Shown: one piece after another, positions 1 through 7,849 of the stretch
Layout of the letters: every line of letters begins with the position of its first letter
Position numbering within the stretch: the stretch's first letter is position 1
Assembly (NCBI GenBank): GCA_052388135.1
Contig: JBQTIM010000109.1
Location: forward strand, 1-30,562
Direction of reading: 5' to 3'
Origin: JBQTIM01 sp052388135
GTDB taxonomy: Bacteria > Elusimicrobiota > Elusimicrobia > FEN-1173
DNA: 30,562 bases
Made by a program: the position numbers and the translations under genes
Notes under the pieces: model-generated
Seen by the model: only the letters and a program-made list of their open reading frames with translations
Databases searched by the model: none
Told to the model about the DNA's origin: nothing

Positions 1-2
1 GG

Positions 3-1496
3 CCGCCCTCTTCCCTCCAGAATCCCGAAACCCTTCTCCTCTTCTTATTCACGGCGGCCGTCTTCCTTTGGGCCTTTCTCTACGCGGGAGCCCAGCCTTT
101 CAACTACGACGAGATCACCGAGCTGCACGCCGTCTGGCAAACTTCTCAGGGCGGCCGGCCGTACCACGATTTCTTCTTCGACCACCCGCCGTATTTTTGG
201 ACGCTCTACGCGCCGCTTCTGAAACGCCTGCCCCAGGCCTTCGAGTCCCTGGCCCTTCTCCGTCTCGTCAATGTGGTTTTCGCGGCCGCGTCCGTGGGGT
301 TTTTGGCCCTCCTCCTGATGGGCGCCTTTTCCGCGCGCCGGGAAAAGCTGGCGGCGCTGACCGCCGCCGCCGTCATGGCCCTGCAGTTTCCCGTCCTGCG
401 CACCCTCCTGGAATTCCGCTCCGACCATCTGGCGTTGACCCTCGGCCTGGCCGGCCTCTGGGCGCTGGGCCGCGGCGGCCCGCGCCGCTGGTTCGCCGCC
501 GGTTTCCTTTTCGCCGCCTCGTCGGCGTTGACGCCGAAATTGGTCCTGCTTCAAGCCATCGCGGTCGTTCTGCACGGTAGCGGAGAGATAAAAGCCGGAA
601 CGGCGCCGCGCCGAATTTTGGAGCTGGCCGCCGGCGCCCTCTCGGCCCTGGCGGTACTGCAGGCCGCTTGTTCGGCGGCCGGCCTCGACCCCATGTTCTA
701 TTTCAAAGTCGCCGTGCCCCTTCACTCCGAATACATGGCGGCCTTTCGCCCCCGGTTCGGGCTGGCCAAAGCCCTGGCGGGCCAAGCGCTGGCCGATCCC
801 CTCCTCCTGGCGGCCTTGGCCGGAGCCGCCGTCGGTCTGGCTGTCCTGCTGAAGGCGCGGCGCCCGGAGCAGAAAGGCCTGGGGGCGCTGGGCCTCTTCG
901 CCGTCGGCCAATTGCTTTGGGTTCACTACCCTTGGAAACAATATATGTACGTGGTTCTCCTGGCGGCCGCCGCTCCCTTGGCGGCCTTGCTCGCGGCGGC
1001 CCTCAAAAGCCGCCGCCCGGTCTGGGTCTGGGCGGCGTGCGGGCTGCTGCTGGCGGCCTCCCTGGCGAAAGAAGCCCGGCGGGGAGCGCCGCTTTTGCGC
1101 GACCGGTTCCTTGAGGCCAACATCCGCAGGGGGAACAAGCTCCTCGAGTGGTCGCCCGCCGGGGCGCCTGTGGCCGCGAGCCCTCCCTACCACCCCGTCT
1201 TCCGAAAGAACGCCACGTATTTTTTCAGCGCCTGGACCAATCCCGGCGGACCGCCGGCAGAAGAACCGCTCCGCCGGTTCCCGGCGCTGGCGGACCGGCT
1301 GTCCCGCCTCTCCTTGAGGCTGCAACTGGAACAAAACCCTCCCGGGCTGGTTGTGCCCGTGCCGGAGTTCGCCGCCGCGCCCTACCTGGAGGCTCTGGAA
1401 AGTTTTCTAGAGGACCACGCCGCGGATTACGTCCGCCGGCCCGCGGGGGACATGCGCGTCTACGTCCGGACGGGCAGCCGGACGTTTCCACCCTAA
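3..1496 (+). CDS. Membrane glycosyltransferase, GT39/ArnT-like (5' partial)
   Basis: An open frame enters from the left edge and runs to TAA at 1494-1496, giving 497 visible residues. There is no convincing start near the edge, and the GTG at 273 lies inside a clearly homologous region, so the true start is probably outside the window. Near the visible N-terminus a hydrophobic helix (about residues 10-30) is followed by FNYDEITE. This Asp-Glu pair (36-37) in the first extracytoplasmic loop is the hallmark of GT-C enzymes of the PMT/ArnT type, which use polyprenyl-phosphate sugars as donors. Several further hydrophobic helices follow, then a soluble tail of about 130 residues. By family such proteins act in the inner membrane facing the periplasm. 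Donor and acceptor cannot be read from sequence. It sits upstream of a glycan locus on the same strand. Confidence 0.8.
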   Translation, partial: PPSSLQNPETLLLFLFTAAVFLWAFLYAGAQPFNYDEITELHAVWQTSQGGRPYHDFFFDHPPYFWTLYAPLLKRLPQAFESLALLRLVNVVFAAASVGFLALLLMGAFSARREKLAALTAAAVMALQFPVLRTLLEFRSDHLALTLGLAGLWALGRGGPRRWFAAGFLFAASSALTPKLVLLQAIAVVLHGSGEIKAGTAPRRILELAAGALSALAVLQAACSAAGLDPMFYFKVAVPLHSEYMAAFRPRFGLAKALAGQALADPLLLAALAGAAVGLAVLLKARRPEQKGLGALGLFAVGQLLWVHYPWKQYMYVVLLAAAAPLAALLAAALKSRRPVWVWAACGLLLAASLAKEARRGAPLLRDRFLEANIRRGNKLLEWSPAGAPVAASPPYHPVFRKNATYFFSAWTNPGGPPAEEPLRRFPALADRLSRLSLRLQLEQNPPGLVVPVPEFAAAPYLEALESFLEDHAADYVRRPAGDMRVYVRTGSRTFPP

Positions 1497-1509
1497 AAAA
1501 ACCCTTGAA

Positions 1510-1552
1510 GTCCGGCGCAAGCCCTGCTTTACTTAAGATGCTTACGCCGGAC
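1510..1552. repeat. Imperfect inverted repeat between genes
   Basis: GTCCGGCGCAAG (1510-1521) and CTTACGCCGGAC (1541-1552) form a 12-base stem with one mismatch and a 19-base loop. A second small pairing (GTGGA 1553-1557 with TCCAC 1566-1570) follows directly. There is no clean T-run, so this is a weak terminator or an mRNA 3' structure at best. It lies in the 150-base gap between the membrane glycosyltransferase and the secreted protein gene. Confidence 0.35.
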
Positions 1553-1646
1553 GTGGACATTTTCCTCCACGGAAGTTCTTAGGGCGCGTTCCTCCCAAGG
1601 CCACCGTTATACCGCGATCTAACCATCTCAATGTCGGGAGTGTGTC

Positions 1647-3335
1647 ATGAAGATCCGCCGCTCCGTTTTCGTATTGACGGCCGCCCTTTGCTCGGGGGCC
1701 GCGCTTCGCGCCGCGCCGTCCGTTTCCGCCGTGGAAGGCGCGCTTTCCGAAGGGGCCGTTCTGACGGCGAAAGGCTCCAGTTTCGGCGTCCACGGGGATT
1801 TCCACCCGGCCTCGGACAAGCTCATCCGCGTGTTCGATGATTTCAACGACGGCAGCCTCGCCGCCAATCCCTACGAAACCTGGTCCGCCTACAACGGGTC
1901 GGCCAACCCTTCCCCCGTGGATTACAGCCGCCAAAGTCCCCGCACCTCGCGGCCGGGCGAAGGTTTCTACCGCCGCACCCACGTGGGCCTGGGTTATTTG
2001 GCCATCCCGGCCGAGGATCGGCCGGAATATTTCTCCTCCTTCTACATGCGCCTTTCCGACGGATTCGACATCGCCAGCGCCGGTTCGGGCACCCACCAGT
2101 TCAAGATCATCCGACTTTACAGCACCAACAGCACGTCGGAAGGGAAAATCAATATCTATCCGGCCATCGGCCACGACGATGGATTTCACTACATGTTCGA
2201 ATTCATAAAACCTTTGGTCACGCGGGGCATGGCCCAGCTCAACGCCATTCCGGACCGACCTTACGGCTGGAACAAAATGGCGGTTTATTACAAAAAGAGC
2301 AGTTCGCTCAACGCCAACGACGGCCGTTGCCGCGTCTGGTGGAACAACAAGCTGGTGTTCGACTGGAAGCCGCACTTCGAGGACCCGGCCAACGGCCGCG
2401 GCGTCATCACGGGCGATTTCGACTCCGACGACGGAAACCTGGCCGGCGACTGGGCCGTGGGCAACTACTTCAGCAGCGCCTCTCCCTCCACGTGGGTGGA
2501 TTTCGACGACGTCTACTTGAACCACACGCAGGCCCGGGTGGAGTTGGGCAACGCTCCTACCTACGGCGCTTGCTCCATCCTGGAGATTCAGCCGCCGTCG
2601 TCCTGGTCGGACGCGCGGGTCGGCGTCAAGGCGAACCTGGGGGCCCTGCCCCCCGGCGGGCCCGTTTATCTGTACGTGACGGACAAGGAGGGAAACGTCA
2701 ACAGCGCCGGGTTCCGCGTGCCGGCGGATGGGGCGGGATCCGTCGGCGCTGAAAATCCGGGGACCGTGGCCGGGAACTCCGCCCCGGCCGTGGAGGTCCA
2801 TGCCCCGGCGGACGGCGTGGAGGCCGCGCCGGACCAAAGGACTCTGGATTTGACGGGAACGGCCGCGGACGAAGACGGCGTGGCGCGCGTGTCCTGGAGC
2901 AACGACCGCGGCGATGCGGGCGACGCCTCCGGCACGGGCCAGTGGGCCGCGGGGGGCATACCCCTTCATGATGGGGAGAACCGCATCCGCATCACCGCCG
3001 TGGACGGAGCCGGGAACGCCGGCACCGTCGAGATCCGCGTGGTGCGCCGGGCGGCGGAGGCCGGCGAATCAGCGGCCGACTTAAAGCCCGGACGGAAGTT
3101 CCTGTCCTTCGCCGGCGCCGCGCAGATCCTGGAATTCGGGCGGCGGGCGGTGGAGGTCCACATCTTCGACGCCTTGGGAAACGCCGTGCGGCGCCTGGAG
3201 CGCGGGAGCGCCGGCCGGGCGGCCTGGGACGGCCGCGACGGCGCCGGCCGGGCCGTGGAGTCGGGGGTCTACATCTGCCGAATCACCGGGGACTCCGGCC
3301 GCGTCGCCTACCACTCCTTGGCCGTGATCCGATAA
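1647..3335 (+). CDS. Secreted multidomain protein: concanavalin-like module, Ig-like module, FlgD-type C-terminal domain
   Basis: 562 residues. The start is supported by GGGAG seven bases upstream. Residues 1-23 form a signal peptide (basic MKIRR, hydrophobic stretch, small residues near ALRAA), so the protein is exported. Residues about 60-300 are rich in aromatic and beta-strand patterns (FDDFNDGS, FYMRLSDGF, HQFKIIRLYS, WVDFDDVYLN), which suggest a concanavalin/LamG-like jelly roll as found in lectins and polysaccharide lyases. No family-specific catalytic signature was recognised. Residues about 385-470 look like a bacterial Ig-like repeat (APADGVEAAP, GENRIRITAVDGAGN). The last 85 residues match the FlgD Ig-like type (VEVHIFDALGNAVRRL, AWDGRDGAGRAVESGVYICR), often found at the C-termini of surface or secreted proteins. 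The likely role is carbohydrate binding or cleavage at the surface, fitting the adjacent glycan genes. Function is inferred. Confidence 0.8.
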   Translation: MKIRRSVFVLTAALCSGAALRAAPSVSAVEGALSEGAVLTAKGSSFGVHGDFHPASDKLIRVFDDFNDGSLAANPYETWSAYNGSANPSPVDYSRQSPRTSRPGEGFYRRTHVGLGYLAIPAEDRPEYFSSFYMRLSDGFDIASAGSGTHQFKIIRLYSTNSTSEGKINIYPAIGHDDGFHYMFEFIKPLVTRGMAQLNAIPDRPYGWNKMAVYYKKSSSLNANDGRCRVWWNNKLVFDWKPHFEDPANGRGVITGDFDSDDGNLAGDWAVGNYFSSASPSTWVDFDDVYLNHTQARVELGNAPTYGACSILEIQPPSSWSDARVGVKANLGALPPGGPVYLYVTDKEGNVNSAGFRVPADGAGSVGAENPGTVAGNSAPAVEVHAPADGVEAAPDQRTLDLTGTAADEDGVARVSWSNDRGDAGDASGTGQWAAGGIPLHDGENRIRITAVDGAGNAGTVEIRVVRRAAEAGESAADLKPGRKFLSFAGAAQILEFGRRAVEVHIFDALGNAVRRLERGSAGRAAWDGRDGAGRAVESGVYICRITGDSGRVAYHSLAVIR

Positions 3336-3356
3336 TTTCCGTCGGGAAAGGCGGCG

Positions 3357-3386
3357 TTGACAGCGCCGTCCGGGAAGTGGTATAGT
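3357..3386 (+). promoter_or_regulatory. Sigma70-type promoter in the 3336-3606 gap
   Basis: TTGACA at 3357-3362 and TATAGT at 3381-3386 are separated by 18 bases, close to the housekeeping consensus. Predicted transcription start is about 3393. It lies 21 bases after the stop of the secreted protein gene and about 60 bases before an intrinsic terminator, so a transcript from it would be short unless read-through occurs. Confidence 0.65.
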
Positions 3387-3392
3387 GTGATG

Positions 3393-3482
3393 GACGATCC
3401 ATAAGAGCCGGGACGCGCGTCGTCCCGGCCCACCCGGTTGACACGAGAACGTGAGACCCCAGACTTGGTCTCACGTTTTTTA
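3393..3482 (+). ncRNA. Candidate small RNA or attenuated leader, about 90 nt
   Basis: The segment between the predicted start (about 3393) and the terminator T-run (3476-3482) holds two strong hairpins. One is a 9-bp GC-rich stem, GCCGGGACG (3407-3415) with CGTCCCGGC (3421-3429), closing a 5-base loop. The other is the terminator stem-loop at 3448-3477. No plausible protein is encoded in it, and no known RNA family was recognised. It could be a free-standing sRNA, or a leader that controls entry into the glycosyltransferase genes starting at 3607. Transcription is inferred from sequence signals only. Confidence 0.45.
3448..3482 (+). terminator. Strong intrinsic terminator
   Basis: AACGTGAGACC (3448-3458) pairs perfectly with GGTCTCACGTT (3467-3477) around the 8-base loop CCAGACTT. 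A run of six T begins at 3476, followed by ATTT. It ends the short unit begun by the promoter at 3357-3386 and would also stop read-through from the secreted protein gene. Confidence 0.85.
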
Positions 3483-3606
3483 TTTGAGGCGATCACGCCC
3501 GTGTCCCCTGGTGAATTGATGCTGCGCAAACCCCCCTTGCCGTCGCCGTGCCCGATCTCCACCCGCTTTCCAAGCGGAGCCGACTCGTCGGCCCCGTCGC
3601 TCCCTC

Positions 3607-4647
3607 ATGCCCGCTCCTAAATCCCAACAGGAAGAAATCGTCTCCGGCCTCGCCCGCGCCCTGGAGGGGGGCGCCGCGCCGCCCGCCGAAGGCGCCCGCG
3701 CCCGGGCCAAGCTTGCGCCCGATGTCTCGGTCATCGTCTACGTGGATGAGAACCTTGAGGACGCCGCGCGCATGTACGCCTACCTGGCCAACCTCTTCCA
3801 GGAGCAAAGGAAGACCTTCGAGTTCATCTTCGTGGACGACGGCAACAGCCGCCGCATATTCTTCGAGATCGAGGGTTTCCAAAAATTCGTGCGCGACGCG
3901 CGCATCCTGCGCCTGCCGCGGGCGCGCGGCGTGGCGCCGGCCATGGCCGCCGGGTTCCGCCACGCCCGGGGCCGCCTCATCCTCACCCTCGGCTCCTTCC
4001 TGCAGGTGGAGCCGGAGGAAATCCGCAAGATGTTCCGCAAGTTGGAGGAAGGGCACGATTTCGTCAACGGCCGGCGCGTGGACCGCCGCGATTCCCGCCT
4101 GAACCGCATGCACACGGATCTTTACAATTGGCTGGTGCGGAAAATCTCCGGCGTCCGCCTGCACGACTTCAACTGTACCCTGAAACTTTTCCGCCGCGAA
4201 GTGGTGAAGGACATGCCGCTCTACGGGGACATTTACCGGTTCCTCCCCGTGCTGGCGGCGCGGCAGGGATTTTCCGTCTGCGAGGCGCCCGTCCGGCAGA
4301 GGCGGGAGATCAACGCGGTGGGCGTCTATTCGGCCGGGGTCTACGTCCGACGCCTCCTGGACCTCCTGGCCCTCCTTTTCATCGACCGCTTCGCCGCGAC
4401 GCCCCTGCGCTTTTTCGGCACGGCGGGCGGGTCCTGCTTCCTCGCAGGGTTCGGCCTCAGCCTTTATCTCTCGGCGGTAAAATTTTTGGGCGGACAGGCG
4501 TTGGCCGACAGGCCCTTGTTGTTATTGGGCGTCTTGCTCATGGTGATGGGCGTACAGATCGTTTCGGTGGGCCTCATAGGCGAATTGCTGGTGTTCACCA
4601 ACGCCAAAGGCCGCAACGACCGCGCGGGCGAGAAGATCTACCAATGA
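3607..4647 (+). CDS. GT2 glycosyltransferase, DPM1/GtrB/ArnC-like, with altered DXD site
   Basis: 346 residues. The GT-A domain begins near residue 39 (DVSVIVYVDENLED) and includes FVDDG (75-79). The FNCTLKLFRREV region (188-199) and VRQRREINAVGVYSAG (229-244) match the second half of polyprenyl-phosphate sugar synthases. Two C-terminal membrane helices (about 265-292 and 302-330) are typical of GtrB/ArnC-type proteins, which make undecaprenyl-phosphate-linked sugars at the cytoplasmic face. Oddly, where the family normally has a metal-binding DAD within LDADLQ, this protein reads LGSFLQ (128-133), so both Asp residues are missing. It may be a divergent subfamily or may not act as a classic transferase. 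No Shine-Dalgarno motif is visible before this ATG, so the start is uncertain. It would supply or modify lipid-linked sugars for the GT39-like enzymes nearby. Confidence 0.85.
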   Translation: MPAPKSQQEEIVSGLARALEGGAAPPAEGARARAKLAPDVSVIVYVDENLEDAARMYAYLANLFQEQRKTFEFIFVDDGNSRRIFFEIEGFQKFVRDARILRLPRARGVAPAMAAGFRHARGRLILTLGSFLQVEPEEIRKMFRKLEEGHDFVNGRRVDRRDSRLNRMHTDLYNWLVRKISGVRLHDFNCTLKLFRREVVKDMPLYGDIYRFLPVLAARQGFSVCEAPVRQRREINAVGVYSAGVYVRRLLDLLALLFIDRFAATPLRFFGTAGGSCFLAGFGLSLYLSAVKFLGGQALADRPLLLLGVLLMVMGVQIVSVGLIGELLVFTNAKGRNDRAGEKIYQ

Positions 4648-4660
4648 GAAAGAGGCGGGC

Positions 4661-5881
4661 ATGAAAATCCTGATGATCGTACCGGAGCCGTTCTTTTCGC
4701 CCCGGGGCACGCCTTTCAGCGTCTATTACCGGACGCAGACGCTGGGCGCCCTGGGTCACGAAATCGACATCGTCACCTACCCCCTGGGCCGGGACGTCGA
4801 TCTGCCCCGCACGCGCATTTACAGAAGCTGGAAGGTCCCGTTCATCAACCGGGTCAAGGTGGGGCCGTCGGCCGCCAAGCTGGCGCTCGACGTCTTTCTT
4901 TTTTGGAAAGCTTTGGTCATGCTGGCCCGGGGAAACTACGACGCGGTGCACGCCCACGAGGAAGCCGTGTTCTTCTGCCTCGCATACAAGCGTCTTTTTC
5001 CCAGGCTCAGGCTGGTCTACGACATGCATTCCAGCCTGCCCCAGCAACTGAAGAACTTCGCCTTTTCGCGGAGCCGGTGGCTCATCCGGTTGTTCGCCTT
5101 TCTGGAGAAGCGGGCCATACGGGAGGCCAGCGCCGTCATCACCATTTGCCCGGAACTCCAAAAGACCGTGGAGAGTTTGGGCCTGGGCACGCCCAGCGTG
5201 TTGATCGAAAATTCTCTCTTCGACGAGATCGCCTACCACGACCGGGGCGACGAAATACCGGACGCCCTCGTCAACTGGCGGCGGTTCGAAGGCCGCAAGG
5301 TGGTTCTTTACACGGGAACCTTCGAGCATTACCAGGGCATTCCGCTCCTGCTTTCGGCCGCGCGGCGCGTGCTGTCCCTGGCGCCCGAGGCTTTGTTCGT
5401 GTTGATCGGCGGCGCGCCGGCCCAGTTGTCGGCCATGCGGGAACAATCCGAGAGGCTCGGCCTGCGGGACGGCGTCATCTTCACGGGCATCATGCATCCC
5501 AACACGGTGAAGAGGTTCATCCGGCGGGCGGACGTCCTGGTGTCGCCGCGGATGACGGGCAGCAACTCGCCGCTGAAGCTTTACGAATACATCTCCAGCG
5601 GCCGGCCCTTGGTGGCGACCAACCTGGGAACGCACACGCAGATACTGACGGACAAAGAGGCGGTCCTGGTGGAGTGCGCTCCCGAAGCCCTGGCCGCCGG
5701 GATCTTGTCCGTCCTCAACCAGCCCGAGCGCGGGCAAGCCTTGGCCCGCAAGGCCCGCGAGCTTTACGATAAGGCCTACGGCCGCGCCGCCTACGCGGAG
5801 AAGCTGCAGAAGACGCTGCTCTACCTTGCCGGCGCCCCCGGGCCGGAAGCGGCGCTCCAAGCCGCGGCGCGCAAATCGTGA
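4661..5881 (+). CDS. GT4-family glycosyltransferase
   Basis: 406 residues, start preceded by GAAAGAGG and 13 bases after the previous stop. The N-terminal Rossmann half opens with MKILMIVPEPFFSPRGTPFS, where the glycine-rich turn is typical of retaining GT4 enzymes. The C-terminal half has VLYTGTFEHYQGI (about 210), a FTGIMHPNTV segment and the donor-binding SPRMTGSNSPLKLYEYISSG (about 294-313). There the second Glu of the E-x7-E signature is kept in KLYEY. It is a cytoplasmic or peripheral enzyme that transfers an activated sugar to a lipid or glycan acceptor. The exact sugar is unknown. It lies between a GT2 enzyme and an AsnB homologue, as in O-antigen and exopolysaccharide clusters. Confidence 0.88.
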   Translation: MKILMIVPEPFFSPRGTPFSVYYRTQTLGALGHEIDIVTYPLGRDVDLPRTRIYRSWKVPFINRVKVGPSAAKLALDVFLFWKALVMLARGNYDAVHAHEEAVFFCLAYKRLFPRLRLVYDMHSSLPQQLKNFAFSRSRWLIRLFAFLEKRAIREASAVITICPELQKTVESLGLGTPSVLIENSLFDEIAYHDRGDEIPDALVNWRRFEGRKVVLYTGTFEHYQGIPLLLSAARRVLSLAPEALFVLIGGAPAQLSAMREQSERLGLRDGVIFTGIMHPNTVKRFIRRADVLVSPRMTGSNSPLKLYEYISSGRPLVATNLGTHTQILTDKEAVLVECAPEALAAGILSVLNQPERGQALARKARELYDKAYGRAAYAEKLQKTLLYLAGAPGPEAALQAAARKS

Positions 5882-5932
5882 GCGGCGCGGCCTTGTTTTC
5901 AATCCCATGACCCGCCGTTTTAGGAGCGTCCT

Positions 5933-7849
5933 ATGTGCGGAATAGCCGGCGTCCAATACTTCGATCCCGATAGGCCGGTCTCCCCGGACTTGCTGTCGGC
6001 CATGAACGACCGCATCCTGCACCGAGGGCCGGACGACGCCGGGCAGGGCCTTTTCGGCTCCGTGGGTCTCGCCATGCGGCGGCTGGCCGTCATAGACTTG
6101 GAGGCCGGCCGCCAGCCCATGCGCAACGAGGACGGCACCGTCTGGACGGTGTTCAACGGCGAGATTTATAACTTTCGTGAATTGAGGTCGGAGCTCCAGG
6201 CGACGGGGCACGTGTTCCGCACGGGTTCCGACACCGAGGTATTGGTTCACGGCTATGAAGAGCACGGCGAGGACTTTGCCGCCCGGCTCAGCGGCATGTT
6301 CGGGTTCGCCCTCTGGGACGCCAAGGCCCGCCGGCTCCTGCTGGGCCGGGACCACGTCGGGATCAAACCCCTGTTTTATTATCTGGACGAGAACCTGCTG
6401 GCCTTCGCCTCCGAGGTGAAAGCGCTCCTGGCCTGCTCGGACGTGCCGCGGGAGGTGGACCCGGCCGGCCTGGACGAGTTCATGACCTTGGAGTACACCC
6501 TGGCGCCGCGCACCTTGCTCAAAGGCGTCCGCAAACTGCGGCCCGGCCACCTGCTGATATCGGAGAACGGCCGCGTGCGCGAGAAACGCTGGTGGCGGCC
6601 GCGCCCGGCGGCGCGCTCCTGGTCCCTGCCCGAGGCGGCCCGCGCCGTGCGCGAGGAACTGCGCTCCGCTGTGGGCCGTCACTTGGTGAGCGACGTGCCC
6701 CTGGGCGCCTTCTTGAGCGGCGGCGTGGATTCTTCCATCCTCGTGGGGCTCATGGCCGAGCTCCAATCGTCCCCGGTCAAGACGTTTTCCATCGGCTTCG
6801 AGGACGCGAGCTACAACGAGCTGGGCTACGCGCGCTTGGCCGCGCGGCGGTTCGGCACGGAGCACCACGAGTTCATCTTAAAGCCGGACCCACGCTCCTT
6901 CCTGGACGATTTCACAAAATATCTGGACGAGCCCATCGGCGACGTGTCCATCCTGCCCACGTTCCTGGTTTCCCAGAAGGCGCGCGCGCGGGTCACCGTG
7001 GCCTTGGCCGGAGACGGCGGCGACGAACTTTTCGGCGGTTACGACACCTACCTGGCGCAGGGGTTGGCCGGCTGGTACGGGCGCCTGCCGCGGCCTTTGC
7101 GCGCCGGCGTGGAAAGTTGGGCCGAGGGCCTGCGGCCGGCCCGAGAGAAAAAAGGCGCGGTCAACAGGCTGAAGCGGTTCCTGCGGGGCATGGAGTTCCC
7201 GACGGAAATCCGCCATTACCGCTGGATGTCCTTTCTGACGCTGGAGGAACGCCGCCGCCTCTACACGCGGTCTTTCAAGGACGCCCTCTCGCCCGGGAAC
7301 GTTTTCCAAGGCCTCCTGGATCGCTTCGACGAGGCCCGCCCCCTGGGGGACGCGTTGAGCCGCATGTCTTACGTGGACCTGCGGGCCTTCCTGGCGGAGG
7401 ACATCCTGGCCAAGGTGGACGTTGCCAGCATGGCCAATTCCCTGGAGGTGCGCGTTCCCTTCCTGGACCCGCGCGTCGTCGATCTCGCCTTATCCCTGCC
7501 GGAAGATTTCAAGATCCGGGGATGGAAAAGGAAGCACATCCTCAAGCGGGCCTTCCGCGACCTCCTGCCGACCGAAATCATGGGCCGGGGCAAGGAGGGG
7601 TTCAGCATTCCCATGAAGAACTGGCTGCGAGGGGATCTGCGGGAGGCCCTGGAAGAAACGCTCCATCCGGCCGACGTGCGCCGGCTGGGATTTTTCGATC
7701 CGGCCGCCGTGGAGACGCTGAAATCGGAGCACGCGTCGGGCCGGCGCAACCACGCGCATCCGCTTTGGTGCCTCATGGTGTTCCACCTCTGGCACCGCAA
7801 GTTTATCGCTCCGGCGTTTTCGTCCCCCCAGGAGGCCCTATGCCGCTGA
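5933..7849 (+). CDS. asnB: Asparagine synthetase (glutamine-hydrolysing)-type amidotransferase
   Basis: 638 residues, with TAGGAG well placed before the ATG. Mature Cys2 (MCGIAG) is the glutaminase nucleophile of class II amidotransferases. RGPDDAG, the RRLAVIDL segment and NGEIYN (75-80) complete the N-terminal glutaminase domain (to about 215). The synthetase domain contains the ATP PP-loop SGGVDSS (262-268) and GDGGDELFGGY near 365. The classic reaction is Asp plus Gln plus ATP to Asn. Homologues inside glycan loci, including the amidotransferases of exosortase-associated clusters, are often thought to amidate sugars or peptides instead. Placement between a GT4 transferase and a methyltransferase favours the second role here, but the sequence does not prove it. 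Its 3' end overlaps the next gene by 10 bases. Confidence 0.92.
   Translation: MCGIAGVQYFDPDRPVSPDLLSAMNDRILHRGPDDAGQGLFGSVGLAMRRLAVIDLEAGRQPMRNEDGTVWTVFNGEIYNFRELRSELQATGHVFRTGSDTEVLVHGYEEHGEDFAARLSGMFGFALWDAKARRLLLGRDHVGIKPLFYYLDENLLAFASEVKALLACSDVPREVDPAGLDEFMTLEYTLAPRTLLKGVRKLRPGHLLISENGRVREKRWWRPRPAARSWSLPEAARAVREELRSAVGRHLVSDVPLGAFLSGGVDSSILVGLMAELQSSPVKTFSIGFEDASYNELGYARLAARRFGTEHHEFILKPDPRSFLDDFTKYLDEPIGDVSILPTFLVSQKARARVTVALAGDGGDELFGGYDTYLAQGLAGWYGRLPRPLRAGVESWAEGLRPAREKKGAVNRLKRFLRGMEFPTEIRHYRWMSFLTLEERRRLYTRSFKDALSPGNVFQGLLDRFDEARPLGDALSRMSYVDLRAFLAEDILAKVDVASMANSLEVRVPFLDPRVVDLALSLPEDFKIRGWKRKHILKRAFRDLLPTEIMGRGKEGFSIPMKNWLRGDLREALEETLHPADVRRLGFFDPAAVETLKSEHASGRRNHAHPLWCLMVFHLWHRKFIAPAFSSPQEALCR

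Noticed and set aside
4595..6868. Long minus-strand open frame of 757 codons
   Set aside because: Antisense to the GT4 and asnB genes. Composition is Arg/Gly/Gln-rich without motifs, typical of a shadow frame.
6592..7839. Upstream extension of the methyltransferase frame
   Set aside because: This part is out of frame with asnB and has no methyltransferase motifs. The ATG at 7840 has a good ribosome site.
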